Below are positions 22,434-34,194 of a stretch of DNA of 64,000 nt, one piece after another. Location: assembly GCA_034770075.1 (NCBI GenBank), contig JAVJAP010000027.1:310001-374000 (forward strand), read 5' to 3'. A program made the translations under genes and the position numbers. This DNA comes from Aralia elata. Its lineage: Eukaryota; Streptophyta; Magnoliopsida; Apiales; Araliaceae. The notes below the pieces were generated by a model that had not been told where the DNA came from, did not search any database, and saw only the letters and a list, made by a program, of their open reading frames with translations. The stretch's first letter is position 1. Each line of letters begins with the position of its first letter.

Positions 22434-22459
22434 ACTGCACTGTAAATTTCGAGGACGAA

Positions 22460-22480
22460 ATTCTTATTAGTGGGGGTGAA
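22460..22480 (+). other. Polypurine tract of T3
   Basis: 'attagtgggggtgaa' immediately precedes the 3' LTR and would prime plus-strand DNA synthesis. It follows the chromovirus-typical 'tttcgaggacgaaattctt'. Confidence 0.8.
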
Positions 22481-25400
22481 TGTAATATTCCGAACCCTAA
22501 TAAGATTTGTATATGTAAATTATGTGTTTAATAAATGAAATTTCTTGTTCTGACTTGGTATTATGTGATTTCGTATTTTACTAAACAATTAGGTCAAATA
22601 AAAATTTTTCGCCAAGTAGCTGTGTCGTGCTTAATCGGACAAAATGATTTGTCGTGCTTCCGGCGAATTCACCGAGAAGCATTTCGGTAAATTATTTTTG
22701 TAAGCTGCTGTGTCGTACTTGGAATTGACGAAGTGCTTTGTCGTGCTTCGACATTAATATAATATTATATTAAATGATAAAATTTTAAAATAAGTTAAAT
22801 AGGGTTTAAAATGTTATGCGGAAATAGAAACCCTAATTTGAAAACCCTAATTGGTAATAATTATCCGAATTGATCAATTAAAACCCTAATTATTATACAA
22901 TAATCTTAATTGATGTAATTAAGATTTAAATGATGAATCATAATATTAATTATGAATTATTAAGATTAAATTAAACCCTAAACGAAAGATTGAAACCCTA
23001 ATTATAGGATTGGAAACCCTAAACCCTAATTAGGAACCCTAAAACCCTAATTTGGTTCAATAACCCTAATTTATGAAATGTAAAATCTTAATTATGATAT
23101 AATATCTTAATTAAGGTATTACTAAACCTAAGTTAACAACCTAATCATGATTAACAAAAATCTAGAATTAATTAGTAAGTAAATAAATGAAAATTAAAAT
23201 CCTAGCCAATGAAAATGAAGCTAGGAGTGTGCAAGCTTGTGCTTGACACACTCCAGCACAAGTAGGTTAATTAGACCAGATCATAAGCACCACAAGTTCC
23301 AAGCTTAGATATTTTTGGGAGCAAAGTTTGGAAATTAGTCTAGGAAACCCTAAATTCAAGTTGCTATAAGTAGAATGAGATGCTGAGCTTTAAACCTACG
23401 AAATTTTAAAGCTTATACACTCACATATCCAGCCTAAACAAACCCTAGCAATCACAAGCTCAGAATCAGAAGCCAGAAATCAAAATTTGAAGAAAAAGGT
23501 GCACAAAACCCTAATTTATGTTTGATCTTCAAGCATGGAAAAATTTTTGTGTTTTAGATGTTTAGGAATACTTGTTAATGTGTTAATAAGTGATCCTGGG
23601 CGGGTCAAAACATGTTTACATAAACATCTAGGTATGAAAATCAAGCCAAAAACTCAAACTGTTCTTGGCAGTCAAGATGAACAGTCTGACAGGCCTTTTT
23701 GTCAGGCCTTTTGATCCTCTTAGATTAGGTGTTTTGATATGTTTTTATGCATATATGTGTAGCCTACCATGTTATCTTTAAATCCCGACGTGTATCATAG
23801 CAAACAAATAACTAGGATGAAAGATATGATAGGTCAAAAGTGCTTTGACCGTTCGGATTTTCATTTTCTGGGTAACCCAGAAAACATGAAAGAACATTCT
23901 GACAGAGTCTGACAAGACTTTTGATCAACCCAGAAATGACCTAGATGACATATTTTGTGTAGTTTGTTGGTTTAAAGTTGTTGTATGCTATATAGACTTT
24001 AATCTTGAACCATTAAAAACACATACACAAACAATCAATCAAACGGAATTAGCAAGTCAAACCACGTTGACCGTTATGACTGGATGAGTTTCTGGGTTAC
24101 CCAGAAACTCAAGAACAGTCATGAACGGGGTAGTTTGACCATAAATATCTAGCATGTTATGATATATTTCAAGATGGACATTGTTATGTCGTTATAACCT
24201 GCCATGTTGGCTAGAACTAGAAACAATGATCAAACACAAACATCAAACCAGTTGGAATTAAATTGAGGTCAAAGGTCACTGTTGGATGTTGACCAGGTGT
24301 TCTTCATGAAGAACACCTTTAGCGACGAAATGCATACACCAACCCAGAAACCTATGAAACTAAGCAAACCGTCGCTAAAGCCCTTTAGCGACGGATTTTT
24401 AATAAAAATAAAATAAAAATTAATTAAATAAATTATAAAATAATAAATAATTATTAAATAATTATTAATAATTAATAAATAAATCCGAAAATTCATTTTT
24501 AATTATAAAAAAATTATTTTTAATATTTTTATATATTCTGAATTATTATTTAATTTAATTAAATATTAAATAATAATTATGATAAATCATTTAATAATTG
24601 TTTTAATTATTTAAAAATGGTATTAAATTAGTAAATAATTATATTAATTATTTAAAAATGATATTAAGGTAAATAAAATTATTATATATAATAATTAAAT
24701 AAAATATTAAATATTTAAATATTATTAATGATAAATAAATCATTTAAATAATATATTAAGTATTTAAAAATTACTTTAAATGATAATTAAATCATTTAAA
24801 ATATCAAATCAAGTTTTTGAAAATTATTATAAGTAATAATTAAATTATTATAATGATAAAATAATTTCTAAGAACATTATTAATGATAAAATAAATCATT
24901 TAAATAATATTCTATCTTTCTAAAAATATTATAAATGATAAATAAATCATTTAAATAATATTTTAAATATCAAAAAATATTCTAAATTATAAATAAATCA
25001 TTTAAATAACATATTAAATGTTTTAAAATTATTCTAAATGATAATTAAATCATTTTAAAATATTCCTAAGCCTGTAAAATTATTTAAAAATACTTCCAAG
25101 CTTCTGAAAATTATTTAAAAATAATACCAAGCTTCTAAAAATGTTAGAAATAATAATTAAATTATTTAGACTAATAATTAGACTTCCAAATGAAGTTTTA
25201 TCGAACAATCTATGTGTTTAGCCATTAAGGATGCGACCGAGATACCGAATCAACGTCGAACCTTAATGAAACTTGTTTAGATTAGCGTGATACATGTTTA
25301 TATACGTGCTAACGCTTATTATTGGTATACGTAGACTACGTGCGTTGACCGATTGTACTAAAATTTTAGTGAGCTACGCTAAGGCAAGTGTCCTAACCTT

Positions 25401-26477
25401 TCTCAATTTATATTAAGCAAGTATTATACATCTTGCTATCAATTATTGTGAAGTTATTGCTTCTTGTTCAGCATAACTTAAGAAATGAATTTATTATTCA
25501 TATATTGCTTGTTCGAGCTTAAATTGTTGTGTCAAGCCAAATTGTTTGGTACGACATCTGATACTGAGAAATGGAACACCTTGATGTAAGGTGAACCCGA
25601 AATTTTCCCTTAAAATAAGGTGACGAAATTCCCTTAATATAAGGTGACGAACAGTTGATAATATATCAACATAAATTGGTAGGATGATATGCATACTCCT
25701 AGGATATTGGTGAGGCTGATCACCTACCAGATATCCAAAACTCAAATGGTTCTAAGTCATTAAAGACTGATAGAACTAAATGAAATATATGGTTCATGTA
25801 CAGAACCCTCAGTATACATCATTGACATCTTTCAAATCAAACACATGGTGTTTACATATTTAAATGAACTTGCTGAGCATTTGTAGCTCATTCTTGCGCA
25901 TATCTTCTTTTGCAGCTATAAATGATATCCCTGGCACGTCTGGGACTAACAAGGGGAAAAGCCATGCTTATTAGCTTTAATGTTTATTGTTGTATACTTT
26001 AAGTCTTTTTAAAGACTTGTTGTTGTAATAACTTAGTATAACGAATGATGTAACCGAACAAAACGTTATGTAATATATTATGATCCTTTATGTTATAGAA
26101 TGCGTTATACTCTGATCTTTAAATTCTTTAGAATAGTTGTACTAAGTTAAATACAGTGTCTATATGAACTATACATCTGAATGAGGGTATCTAAATGATG
26201 TTGAGAGTCCTATATGGACAATCTTATCATTAATACTGTGAATGTCAGATAGATAGGGAATATGGATATGAAAGAGATATTCATAAGATATGAATCTATG
26301 TATCTAAGTGAGGGTATCCAAACACAGACAACGTTCTGGCCGGAACTAGTACCTGTTATGGGATACTGTGAACCTTGGATAACTAGAAGTCATATTTTAT
26401 TGAATATTTATAGTTGTATAGTTCCACGTGAGCACCAGATCTGCTACAGGGGAGCGTAGAGATTTGGGGGCGTCACA
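22481..26477 (+). repeat. 3' LTR of T3
   Basis: Starts TGTAATATTCCG and ends GGGGCGTCACA, 3,997 bp. Same layout as the 5' LTR: telo-box-like cluster at about 22828-23072, TATA at 23365-23372, palindromes at 24295 and 24369, AT-rich block 24394-25185. No genes. Confidence 0.96.
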
Positions 26478-28517
26478 TTTTTAGTAGTTTGGTTCGTAGT
26501 AGCAGCCTGCATCACCTATGTCTGCGTACTAGCGTAGCCGCGCTGGTACCAAGGCTAAACAGGGCGCGGTCCCGCCTGCACCAGAACTGAATTGATGTTT
26601 TTTTATTTATTTGCTCAACCCTTAGAACCCAACTTAACCTTGTATAATGAGCATGAAGAAGCCTTAAACATGTATTAAGATGTATCATGAGTATGTTATC
26701 ACAAAGTTAATTTGTAAACTATGATTTGATATATATTTTGTTTAGAAAAAGCTATTTTTGAATTGAAGAAACGACGTAAATATATTTTATTAACATTTGA
26801 GCATGTGTATCAAAACCTATATAGTTATAATATGAGAGTCAAATATGATCATGGTTAGTCTTTAAGGAAAAGAGCTATTAAGCTAGTTTTGAAAAGAAAT
26901 TTCAAAATGATATATTAAATGTCGAATGCATGGACCTAATTTAGTTTTAAATCTTCAGAATAATGTGTATATTTGTTATATGTTGTATACTAAGACCCTA
27001 ACATGCTAGAAAGAGAGTTGTGCATTGAAAGACTCAGTTTTGGGCCTGAATGGGAGTAGCACGGCACGCCACTCCCAAGCATAAATGCAGTGCAACCACA
27101 CCGTGCTGCAGAGTTGCCAACAGGTTCTGTTTGTAAGCTGAGGCTTGGAACATATATATTGCACGCTTATAAGCTTTGCTATGTGCCAATTGGGATGTTT
27201 GTACTGTCTAAGTATGTAATGGCTATATAGAACCAAGGTTTCAAAAGGTTTAAACGGGATTTATAAACGAAACTTTTGGAGTAAAAACAAAAGCAACAAT
27301 TTGTGATATATGATGATTTACTTTAAATGTATATTTGGTTAAATGTATGTTTGTAATTCATATCTATAAACATGAAACAGTTGCATTAGGTATGTATTGA
27401 GTGAATAAAATTTGAGAATCTGTTAATGTGAATGAGTGGCTAATGAATATCTATATATGAATATATATAGGATATTTGCAGTAAAGTTAAGCAATAATCG
27501 TAAACTATGCGAAAGGCGAGTATTCTATCTTAATTCATTTTGTTTCCACGAAAGTAAGTTTTCTAATTTGTGAAATTTGTTTACAAAGTCCTCATTTGCA
27601 AGTTATATCTCATTCGAGTTCATATCATGTTGAAGTTCAATCGATGATAACTCAGTTTCAATTGCGTATAAGTTTTATTTGAGTATGAACTATTTCTTTA
27701 GATTGCCTTCTAACCTTTTGTTTCGGCTAGATACTAATGATGCGAAACGATTATCATTTGAATTATTCAAATCCATTATAGTTAATTAAAGTTTACCAAT
27801 CCAAATTGTTTTGGTGCGGTTCCGCATGAATACTAAGATGAACAACCCGATTAACAGGGTAAAACTGATGACGGGCATATAGTCCCATTTACGCTTATAC
27901 GATTAAACTTTATACTTGTGCACAATGTAGGGTACGAAAGGCTGATCACCTGGAGTACTTGCGGAGAATATTTTTACAGTCTATTTGATTGTCGAAACTT
28001 CTGATAGTTTTTGATGAATTAAAAACAATGTTCAGGGTTCTTATACCCCTTAGTATGCAGTTGAAAATTCTAGAACTCTTATCTTTGCCATTCGACACTA
28101 CTTCTTGATTATTCTTTCGTTCATGGAGAAATGTCAAAACAGATGATTCTACTTTTCATGTTCATCAACATATTGTCTTATCTACTTGCTGGGCAATTTG
28201 TGCTCATTCTTGCTTTAACATTTCAGTTAAAGGTGAAAAGGCAGAGAGCTCGAGAAAGGACAAGGGAAAGGCTAAGATGAAGAATTGAAAGATTATTTAT
28301 GTAATAGATTTAGATTTTCGCGTTAATGTAAAGTAGCGATAAATGCTAAGTTTAAGATTATTTAAGGTTATGTAAACATGAGATTATTTGGATGTTGGTG
28401 TATATTTTATTATTATTATTTTTAATTTATGGAGTTTTTCTAGAAAGATGATGGTGTAAGATGTATCGTGAGCACCATATCTTGTGTTTGATGATACACG
28501 GATTTGGGGGCGTCACA

Positions 28518-31189
28518 ACTGCTAGATATTAGATATCTAAGGAGCTCTTCCGATCTCGTATGACCTAGGGGACTACCGTTGAGACTCATGTCCTCAAGAT
28601 GATCAATTTAATTGAACAACTTGGACAGCTAGGGTTCGTGATGGATGGAGAGTTACGTCAAGATTTGATCTTGCAGTCACTCCCGGACACCTTCTCACAA
28701 TTTGTTGTGAATTTTCACATGAATAAGTTGGATGTCAGCTTGCCTGAGTTACTTAACATGTTGAAAACTGCTGAAGGTTACTTCTCATCCAACAATAACT
28801 AAGTCTTACTAGTGGATGATTCTTCCAAGAAAAGGAAGAGGCCCAAGGTATCTTCTGAAAAGAAGAAAAACAAAAAGGCTAAGGGCAAGGCGAAGAATAA
28901 GGATAAAAAGAAACCTGATCCTGATAACAAAGGAATTCGCTACCATTGTAACAAGCGGGGACATTGGAAGAGGAACTGCAAGGAGTATCTTGCGGATTAA
29001 AAGCAGAAGAAGCTTTGAGAAGCTTCGACTTCCGATCTAAGTTTGTTCATGATTGAAATTAATTTTTCTGAAAGTCAAAATTCTACTTGGGTATTGGATA
29101 CCGGCTGTAGTTCTCACATATATAATAATATGCAGGGACTAAGCAAAAGTAGAAAGCTGAACAAGGATGAAGTTGTCCTACGAGTGGGAAATAGAGCAAA
29201 GGTTGCTGCATTAGCTGTAGGAACATATTGTTTAGCACTGCCTTCAGGCAAGTTCATTAGTTTAAATAATTGTTATTATGTTCCAACACTCATTAGAAAC
29301 ATTATTTCAATTTCTGTATTAGATATGGATGGTTTTGATATTATAATAAAGAACAACAGTTGTTCTATTTATAATAAAAATATTTTATATGGTGTTGGCA
29401 ATCTACTGAATGGACTTTACATACTTGACTTGCATGAAAAATATACTTCAAATTGAACAAACTAAGAAAAGAAAAAGAGATGATGTTAATTATACCTTTA
29501 TGTGGCACTATAGACTCGGTCATATCAATGAAACAAGATTAACCAAGTTGTATAAAGATGGGCTTTTAGAGCTATCTGATTACGAATCATATCCAACATG
29601 TGAATCTTGTCTCATGGGTAAGATGACTAAATCCCCTTTTAGTGGAAAAAGAGAAAGAGTTACAGAGTTGTTAGTGTTGGTACACACAGAAGTATGTGGA
29701 CCTATGACAACGAATGCACGAGAAGGGTATTCTTATTTTATTACTTTCACTAATGATCATTCTAGATTTGGATATGTGTATTTAATGAAATACAAATCTG
29801 AATCGTTTGAAAAGTTCAATGAATTCAGAAGTGAAGTAGAGAAGCAAACTGATAAGAGTATTAAGATTCTTCGTTTGGATCGATGAGGGGAACACTTAAC
29901 CAATGAGTTTCTAAATTGTCTCAAAGAAAATGGTATAATCTCAGAGTGGACTCCACCAGGGACGCCACAGTTGAATGGTGTATCTGAAAGGAGAAATCGA
30001 ACATTGTTGGACATGGTTCATTCCATGATGAGTTTTACCGACTTTTCAATATCTTTCTGGGGTTATGCCTTAGAAATGGCTACATATCTACTTAACAAAG
30101 TACCTACCAAATCCGTCCCAAAGACCCCATATGAATTATGGACAGGGAGGAAACCAAATCTTAAGTATATTAAGACTTGGGGTTGTCCAGCTTATGTCAA
30201 AAGGTTTGAGCATGATAAGCTAAAGACTAGATTCGACAAGTGTAGATTTGTGGGATACCCTAAAGAAACTGTACGGTATTATTTCTATCATCCTACTGAT
30301 CAAAAGGTGTTTGTAACGAAACACGCTGCCTTCTTGGAAAAGGAGTTTATCCTTGAAGGAGTTAGTGGGAGTAAGATATATCTTGAAGAAGTTCAATAAC
30401 CACAAAATACTATGGATCAAAGTCAGGTACCTGACCAAGTGGAAGAACCTAATGTACCATAACCTATTCGTAAATCTGGAAGAGTACCGAAGATACTTGA
30501 TAGGTATAGATTCATCATAGAGGATGATGATGAGGTACGCATCATAGGAGATGATGATCCATTGACTTACGAATAGGCTATGAGTAGTAAAGACTCAGAG
30601 AAATGGTTTGAAGCCATGAAATCCAAGATGGACTCCATGTATAAAAACTAAGTATGGACTTTGGTTTCACCACCTGAGGGTATTAAGCCTATTGGGTATA
30701 AATGGGTCTTTAAGAGAAAGACTAAAGCGGACGGTAAGGTAGAGACCTATAAGGCCCGACTGGTTATAGAAGGTTTCAAACAAAGATAAGGAGTTGACTA
30801 TGATGAAACCTTCTCACTAGTAGCTATGCTCAAGTCTATTCAGATTTTGCTTGCAATTGCAGCTTATTATGACTACGAAATCTGGCAAATGGACGGCCTT
30901 CTTCAATAGAGAGCTTGAGGAGAATGTATATATGATACAGACAGAGGGTTTTGTTTCAACGGTTGGAACAAACCAAGTCTATAAGCTACAACGATCCATT
31001 TATGGATTGAAGCAAGCTTCTTGAAGGTGGAACATCCGTTTTGATGAGATAATCAAAAAGTTTGATTTTATCAAAAATGAGGATGAACCATGTGTGTACA
31101 AGAAGGTTAGTGGAAGCGATGTTTCATTCCTTGTATTATCTGTTGATGATATATTACTGATAGGGAATGAAGTTCCTATGCTATAGTTG
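28518..31189 (+). pseudogene. gag-pol: Copia-1 gag (C-terminal)-protease-integrase-RT, decayed
   Basis: Gag resumes at 28523 and contains 'HMNKLDVSLPELLNMLK' and a damaged zinc knuckle (first Cys replaced by Arg in IRYHCNKRGHWKRNC, near 28945). Protease has DTGCSSH at 29098. Integrase runs about 29490-30070: HYRLGH zinc part, first catalytic Asp replaced by Glu (HTEVCGP, near 29688), LDR near 29876 and SERRNR near 29985. The RT part has FKRKTKADGKVE, the end of a conserved 'IYGLKQAS' block and SVDDILLIGNE near 31142. Stops and a frameshift near 30900 are numerous. The frame is cut at 31189 by X. Confidence 0.9.
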
Positions 31190-33244
31190 TTGGTCGATTT
31201 AGCTATCGATAAACACACACGTGCAAGTATACACGGTTAACAAGTAATATATGATAAGATATGAGTCGAACCCACAGGGAATTGTGACAAATAATAACCA
31301 AGTACCAATCGTCTATCAAATTGATCTAATTTAAACAATGAAGATTTGATAATTTATTGATTGGTTGAGTTCACAAGTCAAATAATGAGTAAAGTGCGGT
31401 AAAATATCAAGATGGAAGGGTCTAAGATTACAATTTCCCCCAACACGTCATTTGAATCTCCTAACTCTCTCTTTTCAATTAGTTATAGCATACGAATTGA
31501 CAACCGAGAAGTCAAAACTACATAAGAGCCTCTGTCGATGGTCAATCACGAATCTTCCTAAGCGGTGTATAGGTATATGTCTATCCTATACACTATCAAG
31601 AGACTAATTTCAGGAATGATTACTAGACACGTGTCACCAAATCTAAATAATCCTCCCTTCAATTACCAACTTTCACGTCGGAAGTCATTAAGATTAGATT
31701 CTCAATAGGTTGCATGCGGTAATTAGGTATATATCTATCCCAACTACTATCAAGATACCTATTATTGCAGATAATTAATAAGACACACGTCACTTAATCC
31801 AATTAATAACCCACAACAATCTATACTTTCGCATGTTATCATAACTAGGTCTTAACCTATAATCCGTTCGTCAAGTTCATATAGGTTCCCACGGTAATTA
31901 CGGGCCAAGCAATTAATCTAGAAGCAAAGGTTATGACAATCAATTCACACATGCATAACTAAAATCAATAGAGAGAGAATTCAATTCAAATTAAGTGTTG
32001 GGTTCCATTGCAATCTTAGAATAGAAGGTTAGTTCATGATAGCTACAATAAACATCATTTTCAATTGATACATTGTCAAATTCGAATTACAAAGGAGATG
32101 GAAATCTAGAAATGAAACCACTTTTGAAGCTATTCAGCTAGTGTTCCTTTGATTGCTGATGGTTTCTAGCTCTCCACCTTGGCCTTGCAATTCTTCTTGA
32201 CTGAGTTCCTTGGCTTTTGGCTTGATTCAGCTTGATTTCCAGCCTTAAGCTCTGTTGGTTGATGTATTTTTGTAGCCTCCCTCTCTCTAGATATCTGATA
32301 TGTAGCTTGGAAGAGAATATATATAGTCTTCATGAAGAAACCCTAGCCAAAATCGGACAAAATGGAGCTCAGATCGCACTATGGCTGTGTCAGATCGCAC
32401 TCAGCACGGCGGCGTGCGCCCGTACGCCCAGGCGTGCGCCCGCGCCCAAGCGCCTGCATGCCGCCCATGGCGCTGCCGAGGCTGCCGAGACATGCGCGCG
32501 CGCGCGCCCGCGCGCCCCAGGCGTGCGCCCGCACGCTGGCGCCTGCATGCCGCTCCGCTGCGCTGCCGAGGCCGCCGAGCCAAGCGCGCGCGCCCGCGCG
32601 CGCCAGGCGTGCGCCCGCACGCTGGCGCCTGGATGCTGCCGAGCCATGCCGCCCATGCCGCCCGCGCGCGCGCCCAACGCCGAGGCTGCCCAGCGCCCAA
32701 CGCCCAACGCACGTCGTGCCCACGGCTTGGTTGACGCCGCACGCCGTGCACGCACTCCGACGTCGTGCACGCCCAACTTCCAAATGTCATCAAATTAAGT
32801 CCCGAGCATCGCCAAACATAATTTCTCACCGTGTTATTATTCGGGCACGAACATCCAAGCACGGGCATGCCCACGTGGCTTGGCCGACGCCGAATGCCGT
32901 GCACGCAATCCAACGCCGTGCACGCCCAACTGCCAAATATTGTCAAATTAAGCACCGGGCGCCGCCAATTACCACAATCCATCATATTACCATTCGGGCA
33001 CCGACGTCCAGGCACGGACAATGAGTCAATCCAAACAACGATCCGGTCGGTCTTTATTTCAATTCCTACAAACGTGATAAAAATGCATCAAAGCAACATA
33101 AAACATGTAAAAGTAACTAAAAACTAATTTATGTAAAAATAAGATAAAAATACATAAAAACTATATAAACTACCTAAAGACTTGCAAATTATCAAGGCGA
33201 AAAGTACCCAAATTGTGTGTATAAAACACGCTCATCAATAGTCG
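31183..33244 (+). mobile_element. X, unclassified 2.05-kb element in copia-1 pol
   Basis: The insert runs 31190-33237, TTGGTCGATTTAGC...CTCATCA, flanked by ATAGTTG (31183-31189) and ATAGTCG (33238-33244), a 7-bp TSD with one mismatch. Copia-3 shows the uninterrupted site. Early sequence includes 'gagtcgaacccacagggaat', a phrase I recall from widespread plant repeats without a firm class. No terminal inverted repeats, LTR pair, poly-A or transposase are seen. The left half is AT-rich with two tandem segments; the right half carries two GC-rich tandem arrays. Read on the minus strand it begins TG and has a TATATATA (about 32316), so a solo-LTR reading was considered, but no 5-bp TSD fits. Long ORFs across the GC-rich part are compositional. 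Confidence 0.7.
32411..33018. repeat. Two GC-rich tandem arrays inside X
   Basis: First array: GGCGTGCGCC starts units at 32431, 32520 and 32606 (periods 89 and 86, with a short extra start at 32411); each unit has 'gcgcctgcatgccgc', 'gctgccgaggc' and a (GC)n-rich tail capable of alternating purine-pyrimidine structure. Second array: two units of 151 bp starting TGCCCACG at 32717 and 32868. CpG density is far above the surroundings. Confidence 0.8.
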
Positions 33245-34180
33245 GTCAAAATTTGGTTATCTAAACACTTTTCCACGAAGGACTTGGGTGAGGCATCCTA
33301 TATTTTGGGGATAAAGATCTATAGAGATAGATCTAAAAGGATGCTTGGCTTGACCCAAGAAAAGTACATTGACTCGATGCTAAAGAAGTTTAGCATGGAA
33401 GATTCCAGGAGAGGTCTCATGCCGATGAACCATGGAATACATCTCTCTAAGAAACATGGTTTAAAGACACCTGAGGAGAGAGACTGTATGAGTAAGATTC
33501 CTTATGCTTCAGCAATAGGATCTATCATGTATGGTATGATATGTACTAGACCAAATGTCGCTCATGCACTTAGTGTAACAAGCAGATATCAGTCGAATCC
33601 AGGAGAAGAGCACTGGAAGGCAGTGAAAAACATCCTAAAGTACTTGAGAAGAACTAAGGATGTATTTCTTGTCTACGGTGGGTCTGAATTGAAACTAGAG
33701 GGCGATACAGACTCAAGTTTTCAAACGGACCAAGATGACAGTAAATCCGTTTCAGGGTATGTGTTTACCTTAAACGGTGGCGCAATGAGTTGGAAGAGTT
33801 CCAAGCAGCAAACAGTTGTTGATTCAGTGACGGAGGTAGAGTACATAGCTGCAAGTGAAGCTGCAAAGGAAGCTGGTTGGATGAAAAAGTTCATAACTAA
33901 ACTTATAGTGGTTCCTAGCATTAGAGGAGCTGTACCTTTATTCTGTGACAACACCGGAGCTGTTGTGTAGGCTAAGGAACCAAGGTCTCATCAGAAATCC
34001 AAACACGTGTTGTGACAGTTTCATTTGATTAGAGAGATTATTGAAAGAGGAGATGTCACCCTGGAGCGTGTGGACTCTCAAGACAACATTGCGGATCCAT
34101 TTACTAAAGCTTTAACACAACAGCAGTTTGATCGTCACTTAAAGAAGATGGGTATTAGATACCATGGCGATTGGCTTTAG
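33238..34180 (+). pseudogene. pol: Copia-1 RT (end)-RNase H
   Basis: After X the frame resumes at GEASYILGIKIYRDRSKRML and runs through the conserved copia RT tail (PYASAIGSIMYGMICTRPN, SNPGEEHWKAVKNILKYL) into RNase H (SGYVFTLNGGAMSWKSSKQ, VEYIAASEA). It ends at TAG 34178-34180 after 'IRYHGDWL'. In-frame stops at 33968-33970 and 34013-34015 (positions of Gln and Arg in copia-3) disable it. The polypurine tract 'aagtggaagat' lies just before the 3' LTR. Confidence 0.92.
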
Positions 34181-34194
34181 TGCAAGTGGAAGAT

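Larger units (their letters stand above)
12919..26477 (+). mobile_element. T3, complete Ty3/gypsy chromovirus (Tekay/Del-like)
   Basis: The element is 13,559 bp with LTRs 12919-16902 and 22481-26477, a Met-tRNA primer site at 16906, an upstream acidic ORF, gag-protease, RT-RNase H, integrase with a C-terminal chromodomain, and a polypurine tract. It is flanked by TTTTT (12914-12918, 26478-26482). The duplicate at 63801 shows the empty site with a single run of five T, so the boundaries are exact. LTRs near 4 kb with a chromodomain ending 'WELESKMRDNYPHLF' point to the Tekay/Del lineage. Frameshifts at about 17380, 19475, 19680 and 20905 break the ORFs. LTRs are about 99% alike outside one messy stretch, so it is young. 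Confidence 0.97.
8363..28517 (+). mobile_element. T1, solo LTR of a chromovirus-type element, carrying T2 and T3
   Basis: T1 starts TGTAATACCCGAG at 8363 and ends GGGGGCGTCACA at 28517. The flanking TSD is ACTGT (8358-8362) versus ACTGC (28518-28522), one base apart. Copia-2 and copia-3 show the uninterrupted gag site. Removing T2 (9660-12876 plus one TSD) and T3 (12919-26477 plus one TSD) leaves 8363-9659, 12882-12918 and 26483-28517, about 3.37 kb with no internal region, primer site or coding sequence. That is the signature of a solo LTR. The 3' end 'gtgagcacca...gatttgggggcgtcaca' resembles that of T3, so the families are related. Its second part (26483-28517) has no gene. Confidence 0.88.

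Noticed and set aside
32232..33127. Several long overlapping ORFs on both strands (up to 228 residues) rich in Ala, Arg and Pro
   Set aside because: They run in at least five frames over the GC-rich tandem arrays of X; stop codons are rare simply because of composition. No domain is visible.
31190..33237. Element X as a minus-strand solo LTR
   Set aside because: TG...CA ends can be placed, but the flanking 5-mers (GTTGT, ATAGT) do not match, whereas a 7-bp near-match does with a TTGG start.
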